From contig MU839827.1 in assembly GCA_030411725.1 (NCBI GenBank), forward strand, positions 1,736,001 to 1,800,000: a DNA stretch of 64,000 nucleotides. Reading direction: 5' to 3'. Below, piece by piece: positions 34,632 to 45,638 of the stretch (its first letter is position 1; each line of letters starts with the position of its first letter). This DNA comes from Echria macrotheca (lineage: Eukaryota; Ascomycota; Sordariomycetes; Sordariales; Schizotheciaceae). Both the position numbers and the translations under genes were made by a program. A model generated the notes under the pieces. That model worked only from the letters and a program-made list of their open reading frames with translations. It made no database searches and had not been told where the DNA came from.

Positions 34632-34705
34632 TGATCGAACCCAGGTTTGAACTGGGGACCTTCAGTGTGTTAGACTGACGTGATAACCAACTACACCATC
34701 CGACC
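34632..34705 (-). tRNA. tRNA-Val (AAC), no intron
   Basis: Read on the minus strand, the 74 nt fold as a cloverleaf. The acceptor stem starts GGTCGGA and closes with TTCGATC plus discriminator A. The anticodon arm is TCAGT-CTAACAC-ACTGA, giving anticodon AAC. The T-arm has CCCAG-TTCAAAC-CTGGG. All stems pair, with two G-U wobbles in the acceptor stem. The gene is encoded without an intron and CCA is not templated. Confidence 0.93.
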
Positions 34706-34824
34706 GATGTTTTGTATATTTCTGTTCCGATCTAATCATGTACATCAAAACACACCCACTCCCTACCAACCTCCCGATCTATAACTTGTATTCTATACAA
34801 ATATATATTCTGAGAAAAAAGACA

Positions 34825-36794
34825 TCACGCCTCCATGGTAGCATCATGCTCCTCAATCGCCCCCTCCACTTCCTCCTCATCCTCGTCTGCCTCGGGAACA
34901 GGACCCTCCCACCCGGTGCCGGCCTGGAGGAACAGGATAAGAACACACAGCGCAGCGGCGGCGCGGTAGACGGCTCGCAGTGCGACGCCGTAGCCTGCCA
35001 CGGCGACGACCCTTTCCGCATCGCTGAGGAAGCCATCCTGGTACACGGCCGCGGGGCTGCCCACCAGGATGGTAATCAAGCGCTCGCGCGCCTTGGACAG
35101 CCCTCCTCCATCCAGCCTTGAAAACCCCTCAGCCAACACGCGACTAAGCGTGCGACTGAAGATGCCGCCTCCGATGGACGTTCCAAAACTGCCGGCGAAG
35201 CCTCGGAAGGTCGACAGCAAGCCGGTGACGATGAAATGCGCACTCGGCTCGGTGAGATGCAGTAGATGTGCGAGGGTGTAATTCAGCGCGGCGCCGGTGC
35301 AGAGACCATTGAGGAAAATGACGGCGATGTAGGCAAGTGGCGGGGACGAGGCGGACGTGACGAAGCTCAGGGCCAGGAGGGCCAGGCCGAAGAAGGCGAG
35401 CGACACGAGACAGGGCAGCCAGAAGGAGCCGGCGCGGCGGACGTGCAGCCAGCCGATTAGGAGGCCGCCGATGCCGAAGCCTAGGTTGGTCGGGATGAGG
35501 ACGGACCCGGCTACGGCGGGGGAGGCGGCGCGGATGGCGAGGGCCCAGACGGGGGAGTAGAAGAGGACGGCCCAGCGGGCGGCCATGAAGCTGAGTTGGG
35601 ACAGGCAGGAGAGCAGGATGCCGCGGTGGGAGAGGATGGAGAGGGGGAGGATGGGGTTTGCGGTCCGGGGGGAGGCTTCGATGGCGAGGAATATGGGGAA
35701 CATGAGCAGTGAGAGGATCAGAGGGAGTACTCCAATTCTCGGTGTTGAGAGGGAGTAGAGGAAGAGCACGAGGGTTATTGTCTTGGGTATGTCAGTCATG
35801 TTACGGCTATATGGAAGCGGTTACTTACAAGCGTCAAGGCGCCAGCGTAATCGACGCCTGCGAGCTTCTGTAGAGTCGTCCTCGCTTTGAACGAAGGGTT
35901 TAATGCATATGGAGGCATGCTAGCATAAACGCCAATGCCAGCAAGCAAGCCCAAGGGACTCTGCGCCAGAAAGATAGCTCTCTAGGCTTATATCAGCGGG
36001 GCTCAACGATTTCTCACAAAAAAGCAACTTACCCAGCCGATTACTGGAAGCAAAGCACCAAATACTATGGCGCCCGTCGAGATACCAACAGTGAAGCCCT
36101 AGATAAATTAGCGGGATCATACAAAACAAAAAGCATGAAGGTCCGTACCGCATTGGTCAGACCTATCATCAACCCCCTTCTCCGCTTGGAGGTCAATTGT
36201 ATCACCAGAATAAGAGACAGAGTCATGACTCCTCCGCCGCCAATGCCGACGAGAATGCGGCCAAAGATGAACATGGCAAAGCTATACGCCTGCGAAGTGA
36301 CAAGGGCGCCAACCGAGAACCACAACGACGAGAACAAAATCATGGTCTGGGGCGAGAACTGCATGGCCAGCCGACCAATGACGGGGCCAACACTGGACAT
36401 GCTGATGAGATACGAACTGGTGAGCCACATGGCGTACTCATAGGCATCTAGGTCGGCAGCGATGGTGGACTGGATGGTTGAGATGCCCGACATGTTGCTT
36501 GCTATCTCTCCTGTGTCAGTATCCCTAGAGGGCCATGATTTTAACCAGAGGCACAGGCTACTACTCACCCTGCAAGAAGATAAGCACCCACATGCTCAGG
36601 ACAATACAAGCCATCCTCATGCCGCTTAGAGACTCGTCGGCCGGCGGAGGCGAGACATCGCGGGCCGTTCCGGAGCTTGCCGTCTCGGACCGGAGCAAGG
36701 GCGTGTTTTCGGTGGCCGTCGGGGCCGTTGAGAAGCTGCCGGTTTCACCGCCGTCGCCGGACGGCGCGGCGACAACTTCCTCGCTGGCGGTCAT
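34825..36794 (-). CDS. MFS transporter of the vacuolar basic amino acid (VBA/FNX) DHA2 type
   Basis: Five minus-strand exons (36794-36569, 36510-36149, 36098-36033, 35981-35829, 35781-34825) give 587 residues. After a ~55-residue soluble N-terminus, there are about 12-14 helices with the MFS hallmarks FGRILVGIGGGGVMTLS and TSKRRRGLMIGLTNAGFTVG and the WRAIF end of the first half. The N-terminal ENTPLLRSE carries an acidic dileucine motif of the kind that sends fungal VBA/FNX permeases to the vacuole. The C-terminus is very acidic (EADEDEEEVEGAIEEHD). Family members import Lys, Arg or His into vacuoles; substrate and location here are inferred. Drug efflux is the alternative. It shares a 485 bp divergent promoter with URA4. 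Confidence 0.85.
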
Positions 36795-37279
36795 GATGGA
36801 TCACAGTTCTCCATGGAGTTCTGGGAAAAGTCGGGATTTGTGCTGCGGAAATAAAGGAGGAGAGGGAGAGATCAACGTCATGAGAAGTGTCTCGGTCCGG
36901 GAAGGAATCCCGTGATTGGTAAGCTCGCCTTCTCTTCTTGGACGCGGCCGCCCGGGGTCAGCAATGTGGAGCCCGTCGGGCGGTCCATCTTGAGCAGACA
37001 AACACAACAATTGAGCTATGGTGATGAACTGCGACGACGTGATCTTGCGATGAAATTCTCATCTTGGGCATAACACAAGACGAGGAAGGAGCGATGGGTA
37101 CCGTCATGTGTCAGGCCTTGCATAACCCTAACCCTACATCTCGAATTCCTGCCGATTTCGCCCAGACGGTGCGAATTGACGAGTGGAATCGGGGCCCGAC
37201 ATCTGATTCAAGTTCCCCTCGTGAAAGCTTCCCATAAAAAAATCCCACATCACAACTACATATCGTGGGCTACCTAAAG
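36795..37279. promoter_or_regulatory. Divergent promoter between the VBA-like transporter and URA4, with telobox-like motif
   Basis: 485 bp between two start codons. At 37123-37135, about 145 bp before the URA4 ATG, is a two-copy CCCTAA motif (taaccctaaccct), the same motif type as at 2272-2283. Its role as a binding site for a telobox protein is inferred. Confidence 0.4.
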
Positions 37280-38612
37280 ATGCCGCTCAAAGACTCATAC
37301 CTCTTGCCGGCCGCGGCGGACATGCACGTGCATCTCCGGAATGCGCCGGGACCCATCTCGCAGCTGGTGACGCCGACGATCCGCAAGGCCGGCGTCGACG
37401 TCGTCTTCGTCATGCCGAACCTGGCGCCCCGGCCCGTTGTTTCGGTGGCCGAGGCGCTCGAGTATAAGCGCAACCTTCAGGCGCTTGATGGCGACGTGAA
37501 CTACCTCATGTCGCTGTATCTGCACTCGAGCATTACCCCTGACGAGATCCGCGAGGCGAAAAAGGCCGGTATTGCCGGTGTCAAGGTACGCATCCATGGT
37601 TTGTAGGGAGTTGTCGATCAATGGTGTGTTGAAAAAAGAAATAGGCATATCCCAAGGGAGCAACCACCAACTCCCAGTGGGGAGTGGTATCGTTTGAGCC
37701 GTTCTACGACGTACTCAAGGCCATGGAGGAAGAGGGCATCGTGCTCAACCTCCACGGCGAGGTCCCGAGCAGTCCCGCCGACGGCGTGACTGTTATGAAC
37801 GCCGAGGCCAAATTTCTGCCAACCCTGAGGAGTCTGGTCGAGAAGTTCCCCAAGCTCAAGATCGTCCTCGAGCACTGCACCACGGCCGACGCCGTAGCTG
37901 CCGTGCGCTCTTTTGGTCCAAACGTGGTGGGAACAATTGTATGCCGTCCTCCAACCCTGTCGTGATAGATCAATACTCACCCAAATTTCGCCCATAGACA
38001 GCCCATCATCTATCTCTGCTAGTCGACGACTGGTCAGCCAACGTTGTGCGTCACACCCCTGAACCTCAATCCAAACTCACAACCACCCCTCAAACTAATA
38101 TCCCAATAAAAGAACAACTACTGCAAACCCTCGGCCAAGACCCCCGAGGACAGACGCGCCCTCCTCGACGCCGTCGTCAACAGCAACGGCAAATTCTTCC
38201 TCGGCACCGACAGCGCCCGTACGTAACCCCCCCCCCCCCCCCCCCCCGCTATTCCCCTTCCCTCCAATGCTAACAAAACCCCCCCTACCTAGCCCACGAC
38301 ATCTCAGCAAAAAAAGGCAAAGGCAACACAGCAGCCGGCGTCTTCACCCAGCCCTACGCCCTAGGCTACGTCCTCACCGCCCTAGACGAGGCCCTATCCC
38401 GCGGCGACATCCCCGACGATTCGGTCTCAGACGCCGTCCTGCGCGGCTTCCTGAGCGAGTACGGCCGCGCCTTCTACGGCGTTCCCAAGGCGACGCGGAA
38501 TATCCTGGTCAGCCGCGGCACCGACAGGATCCCTGATTCCCTGAAAGGAGAGGGCGCCGAGATTGTGCCCTTTCGCGCGGGCGAGATGACGTGGGGCGTT
38601 GAGTGGCAGTAG
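37280..38612 (+). CDS. URA4: Dihydroorotase
   Basis: The enzyme closes carbamoyl-aspartate to dihydroorotate, the third step of pyrimidine synthesis, in the cytosol. Five exons (37280-37585, 37645-37938, 37998-38045, 38113-38218, 38293-38612) give 357 residues. Zn-site motifs are all present: DMHVHLR near the start; the carboxylated Lys102, last codon of exon 1, followed by AYPKG; LNLHGEVPS; LEHCTT; and GTDSAPHD, whose Pro codon is split by intron 4. CKPSAKTPEDR is also typical. The start at 37280 (MPLKDSYLLPAAADMH) fits the family. Intron 4 contains a run of 21 C just after its GTACGTAA donor. The DHODH-like gene, a candidate for the next step, lies 21 kb away, so the two are not adjacent. 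Confidence 0.94.
38227..38247 (+). repeat. C21 homopolymer inside URA4 intron 4
   Basis: Twenty-one consecutive C residues begin 9 nt downstream of the exon 4 donor and fill over a quarter of the 74 nt intron. The true length may vary between isolates or be a sequencing artefact. Confidence 0.9.
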
Positions 38613-39351
38613 GATTTTTTTTAGAGATTAGAGAATCAAAAAGGGGTAACTAGCTACCTATCTACTTATACAGGGTAGAGAGAGGAATCGAGAAGAAGCT
38701 GTATGAGAAGCTTTGACTTGTGATTTGGTTAATTCCGGTCTCTCTCTGCTTGTCTTTTGCCGCTCGGGACTGTTGAAGCGTGTGAACTAAACATTATTAA
38801 CCCCCAAAGGTGTTTTGAAGGTGTGTCCCGTTTCAGGGCATTTGATTCTGAAAAGGGGTGCCGCACCTCTCTCTCTCTGTTCGAATCAAGAGGAAAGAAG
38901 TTCCCCATCATCATAACTGGTTCAAGGCACATTTTGCTTTCGCCGCTTCCTGACTACTTCTCCCTTCTCCTATCGGATCACTCCCAAGACACACTGGCCG
39001 ATGAGGGCCCTCCCTCTTCCTCTTCCACCCACAAAAGAACCGTCACCCAATGTCCCCACCACACACACACCCCTTTCTTATCCATCTCCATCTGTCTGTC
39101 CCGTGGGACTCGGTCTCCTTTTATTGGAGCACCAACCTTGGTCAACATACATATCACATCCACGGCAGGCATATATTCCCGAACCCCCCTTTTCATACCT
39201 ACCTAGGTAGGTAGCCACCATCCCGATCCACCCTCCCCACTCTCAACTGACCCAGTACCCACCCACTCACCACCACAAAAAAAACCAACCCTCAACACAA
39301 AAAATGGCAAAAAGAACACATCCTCCCGCCGACTCCCTATCCGTAATTCCT
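38613..39351. other. Intergenic, no gene seen
   Basis: The URA4 3' flank up to the tRNA-Ala pair. The plus-strand frame 38757-39206 has no recognisable domain and is not called. Confidence 0.5.
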
Positions 39352-39452
39352 TGGACGAGCTGGGAATCGAACCCAGGACCTTTCGCATGTCTTTTCGTCT
39401 TGTACAAGACAAACATGCTAAGCGAACGCTCTACCAACTGAGCCACACGCCC
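39352..39452 (-). tRNA. tRNA-Ala (AGC) copy 1, 28-nt intron
   Basis: On the minus strand the acceptor stem opens GGGCGTG and closes CTCGTCC plus A. It contains the G3-U70 wobble that defines alanine tRNAs. The D-arm is GCTC/GAGC and the T-arm CTGGG-TTCGATT-CCCAG. The anticodon loop TTAGCAT gives AGC. The intron is 39415-39388, one base 3' of the anticodon as in all nuclear tRNA introns. It can fold through GTCTTG/CAAGAC. A U-U mismatch at 6-67 is shared with copy 2. Confidence 0.93.
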
Positions 39453-39519
39453 CTAAATAATCATGGATAGAGGATACAGATCAGAGAGATCTGAGGAGAG
39501 AGAGAGAGGATATGGGGAC

Positions 39520-39623
39520 TGGACGAGCTGGGAATCGAACCCAGGACCTTTCGCATATATCACTACCCTGATAAGGTAGTTCAGTATGCTAAGCGAACGC
39601 TCTACCAACTGAGCCACACGCCC
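39520..39623 (-). tRNA. tRNA-Ala (AGC) copy 2, 31-nt intron
   Basis: The mature sequence is identical to the copy 68 bp away, including the G3-U70 pair and the anticodon AGC, and it has the same orientation. The intron at 39586-39556 is unrelated in sequence and length to that of copy 1, but it also forms a hairpin (ACTACC/GGTAGT). This is a local tandem duplication with intron divergence or replacement. Confidence 0.93.
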
Positions 39624-42236
39624 TGTTTTTGTGACATTGTTGTTGAGATGGTGATGGTTTGTTGGTGTTGAAGCACGCTGCTGTGCTGTGCTGTGCTCGG
39701 TTTGCCTTTTGACCGCGCACGCCGTGGCGAGATTTTGAGGTTCTGGTTTATCTGATAACCGTGTTCGGCTCGCTACTGGGCGCACTTGCGATGGGATGGG
39801 ATGGAGCTGTCGGTCAGGGGCGGGGTGTGAGCCAACTCCACGCCGCCGGAGGATTGGCCTACGGTCATGAGGGATGGAGGGGTGGTGACGGGGGCGGGAA
39901 TGTTGCCCTGCTAAGGTTGAGGTGGTGGTGGTGCCTCCAGAACGAAAAGGTGCCGCGGCCTCCTACTCCCCCGGACAGAGGCGGAACTCCGTTCCGAATG
40001 AAAACTCATGATCATCACATCTGATCATCACAATCCGATGCTGACCGGATTATAAGTAGAGGATCGATCCTCGAAACATCGGCGCTTAATTCTGAAAAAT
40101 GGTCAGTCATGAACCGGCTTTCTTGTTGGGGAGAACCTCCCGATGCCTAGGCGGTTCGAGGCAACCACTCTACGTAGGTATCCTGGCTGATATTATTGTC
40201 TGCCTGCCCGAGGAGCGACTTGGCGGCGAGGTGACGAAGTGACGAAGTGTATGGACGAGTCCGAGAGGCGCCACGAGGGATACCGCTTGGGGTCCAACTA
40301 ACCGGGCATTGTGAACTGAGATTGATCGAAAAGGGCTGAAGGGATGGAATTTCTTGATAGAGGCAAGCGCTCGGACACTGGGGGGTGCTAAACTTCTGTA
40401 GAGTCGGGGCCGATCAGGGCCAACCCGGTGCAAAAGACCCTCGCATATCAGACAGCCAATACTCAACAGGACGAGAAAAGGGCTGCCGACTGGCTTGTGC
40501 TGTATGGCGAGTTGAACCATCAGGAGCTTGATCACTTACAGAATAGCCTCGTTCGCAAGGCTCACCTGGGACAAGCGCAAACGCTGCCTCGAGTCGTCAA
40601 CAGTTGTACGGAGCGGGGTAATTCGCAAAATCGACGAGTTAGAACTTTTAGAGGCCATCCAGATTCTGGATCCGGCAGTCCGGAGGGTATCCGTGCCAGT
40701 CTCTTGCATCACAAGAGGTCGGGGGCGAGAAGGAGATAGACGAACAGCGCGGGTGACAACCAATCCGATCCAATGGCAACGACAGCCAAGCTTGATAAGA
40801 GCGACACACGCTCGGTTTTTGTTGTAGGACAAGAAAATCCTAACCAGACTTTCAGTGTAAAGCGCGGCTGAGGACATCCATCTCATCAACTTGAAGCAAG
40901 TTAAGCGCTCATCGAACCAACTGACATGATGCTTATGGCCAAGATCCAAAGATCCCGTCCAGACCTCGACGCCAGGATGTACTCTATTCGCGTTTACAAG
41001 ACCGAGGTCGGCTTGATCCGACTCCGTGGCCGTCGAAGGAAGAAGCGCGGGGAGAATGACATGCAGAAGCTCGCCTTGTGAGTGCCGGAAGGAGGATCCT
41101 TCCGCTCGGCAGAGCAGAAGCAACCAACCAGAAATTCGACAACACACGCACACACCCTGTCGCGATCGAGGACCCAAATGGGAGGCTACTACTGGTAAGA
41201 CTAGTGCCTGCAAGGACGGGTCGCTCAGAAGCCAAACTCTTTCAGGCCCCAACCTGCGTAAAATGCCCTCAGGTGTGAGCTGGCGTGGCCAAGATGGCAG
41301 GACGGCATAACCAAGAACTGACAACCAAGAAACAAGCCGAGGTCAGTCCGAACCAGTCTTGCGTTGGTGATTTTGGGGGCAGCGGCCCAGAGTATCGAGT
41401 GCCACAAAGGTGAAGAATGGACGCTGACCGAGAGCTTACACGTCCTGGCTGTGCCAGTCAGTCAGTCATGGCGGGGCAGAATCTTGTTGGAATCAAAAAG
41501 GACGAGAGTTCCTCAGCGTCGAGGAAAGATGCCTAACACCTCAGGCACTACCCCCCTCTGAAAGACGCTAAAACGCGGGACGCACCGGTCCACCTTGATG
41601 ACTTCCCCTGATCAAGGAGGAACGACTCTCAGCAGCAGGCAGGAACGAAATACTGGCGAATCCGATGCGTGATTTCTATCACCTCTCACTTCTCGCCACG
41701 ATAAAGCTGGCGGGAGCTAGGAAAGGTTTGGCTTAGGACCATGTGCGCTTACCATCCAACAAGCGACCTTCCGCGCGGAAAAGGTGCTGTGCTGCTGTGG
41801 GAGGCGCTTAAGTCGCCAACATGACCTTGGCTTCCTATTCGGTCGATATTACGAGCTCGCTGTGTGGTTACCTTACTGTTCCTCTGTTCCTGTTGGCGGC
41901 GTGGTGGCAGTGGTTGTTCGGGACCGGCACCAGCGGGCAACGGGCTCGTTGCCCCTCCATGCCCCCACCTTCCTTCGGCCCCCAACGCCCCGCCATGACG
42001 GACCGCGACATGTCTCTTGTATCTTGTATCCATCACAGATAAAGCATCACCCATCCAGTTCCCCCCTTGGTCTCCCTTCCTGGCCTGTTGCGGCACTGTA
42101 CGAGTGGGATACTCTGCAACTTGAAACAAAGCTGCGGTAGACGGTTTCATCCTTCGCAATCACTTTGTTGCGAGTTGAGGTGTCTCTGTCGTTGCTTCTC
42201 TTGTTTTATCCCACTCAGTCCTGTCCCCCGTCCAAG
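39624..42236. other. Long intergenic region, no gene seen
   Basis: 2.6 kb upstream of the first NTA1-like gene. A 262-codon minus-strand frame (41324-40536) has no hydrophobic pattern or motif of a known family and overlaps other open frames. It is not called. Confidence 0.5.
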
Positions 42237-45200
42237 ATGCCTCGGATAGGCTGTCTCCAGTTTGCTCCACAGGTCGGCGATGTGGCCAACAACCTCAACC
42301 GGGCCGATGCCGTCCTCTCCCGGGCCGACCCCATGGAGTTGGACAACCTGGACCTCCTTGTCCTTCCCGAGATGGCCTTCAGTGGTAAGTCTCGTCGGCC
42401 TGACCCCGGAATCCGTTCAGGGGCTAACAACACAAGGTTACAACTTCAAGTCTCTCGACCACATCATGCCATATCTTGAGCCGTCGGGCTCCGGCATCAG
42501 TGCTCTATGGGCCCGGACAACAGCATTAAAGTACGACTGCACTGTGGCTGTTGGTTATCCCGAGATAGTCGATTCATCTCGCCGTCATCGGGGGTCCAGT
42601 CCCAAGTACTACAACTCCCTCATTGTTGTCAATGGGGACGGCGAAACAGTGGCCAACTACCGCAAGTCATTCCTCTACTACACCGACGCCACCTGGGCTC
42701 AGGAAGGTGGAGGCTTCTATGCCGGAGAGATCGGTAACTTTGGGAAAGTAGCTATGGGTATCTGTATGTTCTCCTGACATGCAGCTCCTTGTCGACGCCA
42801 AGCTAACGCTACCCGCTAGGCATGGACATAAAGTATGGACTACCTCGAATTACGAACGCCTAACTAACCTTGCGCAGTCCTTACAAGTTCGAGGCGCCAT
42901 GGAACGCGTATGAGTTTGGGTGTCATATCCTCAAAGTCAAGGCTAACCTAGTCATTGTCTCAATGGCCTGGCTCACGCTTCAAAATCGCACCAGCTTTAC
43001 GCCCCTATCCCTGGAGCCCGACATGGAGACGCTCACGTACTGGGCTCAGAGACTCGAGCCAGTCATTCGAGCTGGCCACGAAGAAGAAATCATCGTTGTC
43101 TTTTGCAACCGCTGTGGTATTGAAGACGAAGTGGTGTATGCTGGTACCAGCGCCGTGATTGGCATCAAGAACGGTGAAGTATCGGTATACGGCCTCTTGG
43201 GGAGAGGCGTCAAGGAGTTGCTCATCGTCAACACTGATCTTCCCCCATTCGCCAAGCTCGTCGACAGATCCGATGCCACAGAGACAAAGGATCAAGGTAA
43301 GGACGAAGCTGTGCTGCCCGTCCAAGCATCGCCAGTTCAATCATCCCCAGTGTTGGTATCGCCAGTGCAAAAGGGGCTGCCGGTGGATCCCCCTACCAAG
43401 AAGGAAAGACTCGGCGGGCTCCCTGAGGCCGAGGAACCATACGAAGAACCCACAGTAGCTAGCCCCATCAGCAGTCTCAGATCTCGACAGAGCATTGAGG
43501 AGCAACCGGAATCGCCGCCAATGATCGAAGTCGGGCCGCCGGGGCCAGTGATCCGCGTATTCGGGCAGCCTGCTGCCGACGACCAGCCAAGCACTGGGTC
43601 CGATATCGAGAAGCAGCAAGAGAGCCCACTTTTAGGGAGATGCCTCGGAAACTGCAACGGATGTGCCGAGCACATCTTTGGAGGTATGTCGGATATTTTG
43701 GACACCCCTGTTTTCCCCAGCCCAACACCAGCATCGAGACGCCCAAAGCTGGCCGTAGCAACGGGGCCAAGGTCGCTACCTCCCCTGTCAACAAAAGTGC
43801 CACCGAGAGGGACACAACCAGGAAACTTCTTTACAAGTCGAGATCTCTGCACTCCACCCATGACAGCGATTGACGATGATCCCATGACTGCCATCGTCAA
43901 TGAATCCCTGATCCCCCCTAGCCGCTACATCTGGAACCATCCTCAACCATTCCCCCCGTCGGCACGATTAATCACCCCCGAAGAGCCAGTTTGGCCCCCG
44001 TTCGAGATGCCCACCATTACTGACACCATGCGGGCACCCCAACCGAAACCTGAGACTCGAGCCGAAGTCAAGGACCCCCCGAGACCACCCAGCAGAGCCG
44101 AGACAAAGAAGAAGCCTAGACGACCAAGTCGAATCGATACTAGCTTGCCAGCAGGACCGCAAAATTTGTCGGCGACTGAGACTTCAGCGAGAACGCCATT
44201 GCAAAGGAGTGCTATTGAGGTAACGGCCCTCGAAGCGGCCCTCCAGGAGACTGGGATATTCAAGGAGGGGGTAGAAATCCCCCCTCGACCCGTATCCCCG
44301 AAGTCCAGAAACGCCAGCAGGGAAGCGAGTAGAGAGAGGAGCAGAGCATCCAGCAGAAATGCGGCCAGGTCGATCAGCAGGAACCGGAGCGAAAGCGGAA
44401 ACAGAGCCGGCAGCCGCGACGCGAGCAAGTCTTCTCGCAAAATTCCCAGCAGGGAAACGAGTCGGGAACCGGGTAAGGATACTGATCGGGAAGACCGCAG
44501 GAATCGAAGTCGAGAAGCGGCAAGGGAAGTGACGGGGGAGCCCGGCAGGAATACAAGCCAAGAACCTGGGAGGAAAGCGAGTCGGAGCGTGAGCCGGAAT
44601 ACGAAGCGTGAAGAAAGCCGGGAACCGGGCAGGGATTCGAGTCGAGAGCCAGACAAGGACGCAAGCCGCAGTGTAAGCCACAGTGGTAGCCGAGAAGTGA
44701 GCGGGCCCCGGGAGGAAGAAGCTGTATCCCCAGTCCAGGAGCGGCGGCCGTTACACTCTGAGGCTGGGCAGATTCGCGGACGAAGCCGACCCGGCAGGGC
44801 ACAGTCAGCGAGCCCAGCCAGAACTAATACCTCGAAAGGGCCGGAGAAGCGTCCCGGGATGATGCAAGAACGGGACGAACAGTCGGATGCTCGCAAGGCA
44901 GCCAAGACGCTGCTTACTGCTTTCAAGGGGTCCATCCCCATTATTGCGAGCCCGAGCGTGTTGAAGGTGTCGTTTGACGATAGCGAGATCTCGCTTGATC
45001 CGGCTCCACCACCCAAGTTTGGCCACAAGAGGAGCAGGTCGGCTTCCAGCGTCATGATCAGCTTTGAGCCTGCACCGCCAAAGCCTCGCGAGTTCCACCG
45101 GATGACGGCCGACTTTTCGAACTTGATGTCAAATCGGGGGCTGGCGGGGGGGAAGGTTTCTGGTTTGAGAGGAGAAGGGAATGTGTCGACCGTCCGGGCG

Positions 45201-45383
45201 ACGGACGAGCTTCACCCTGGGATCCAGGCTCTGATGGTGAAAGACGATGAAGCATTTCTGGGCAGGACGTTGTGGAGGGCGGAAAGATGGAGGGAGAAGA
45301 GGGAGCCGAGGCGGACGCAGTCCGGGAGTCGAGAGAGGGTTACTAGCCCTGTGGAACGGGTTCAACCGACTTTCTTCTTTTGA
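42237..45383 (+). CDS. NTA1: NTA1-like protein N-terminal amidase (nitrilase superfamily), paralog A, with SR-rich tail
   Basis: Nitrilase-superfamily protein; NTA1 deamidates N-terminal Asn/Gln to create N-degrons. Exons 42237-42384, 42437-42763, 42820-42832 and 42878-45383 give 997 residues. The triad is complete: Glu45 in LVLPEMAFSG, Lys126 in NYRKSFLYYTD and Cys159 in GICMDINPYKFEAPWNAYEF. The VGYPE block supports NTA1. The Cys codon is split: T ends exon 2 and GC opens the 13-nt exon 3. If intron 2 is retained, the frame reads GICMFS and stops, leaving a truncated domain. Residues ~290-997 are disordered, Pro-rich, then strongly Ser/Arg-repetitive (~640-780), much longer than yeast NTA1. 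A paralog lies 3.8 kb beyond. Catalytic class is firm; the physiological substrate is inferred. Confidence 0.87.
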
Positions 45384-45638
45384 TGAGTGGCATCGGGTTC
45401 GTTTAACACGACCTCTGAGATTGTGAAGTGGGTTGGATTTATTGCCTTGTACGAGGAAATTTGTATGCCGTGAGAACCGGTTCGATACCAGGTTGGCAGT
45501 TTGATACTGGCCGAGGTGGATGTGGCGCGCCTTGCGTACCCAAGATTGGATACTTGGTGGCTTTATGGAAGCGGATGCTTAGCACAGCACTTGTTGAATA
45601 CACAGTGGAAAGAAAGCAAGACACACAAAATTTTATCT

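Noticed and set aside
31060..36794. Secondary-metabolite or transporter cluster
   Set aside because: Two MFS-type genes are near each other, but there is no backbone enzyme, tailoring enzyme or shared regulator, and a tRNA gene separates them.
37123..37135. Chromosome-end telomere
   Set aside because: Only two repeat units, surrounded by ordinary genes on both sides.
40536..41324. 262-codon minus-strand ORF
   Set aside because: No conserved motif or hydrophobic pattern. Comparable frames exist on the other strand.
42165..42236. In-frame upstream ATG for NTA1-like A
   Set aside because: The 24 extra residues precede the beta strand where nitrilase proteins start, and paralog B starts at the equivalent of 42237.
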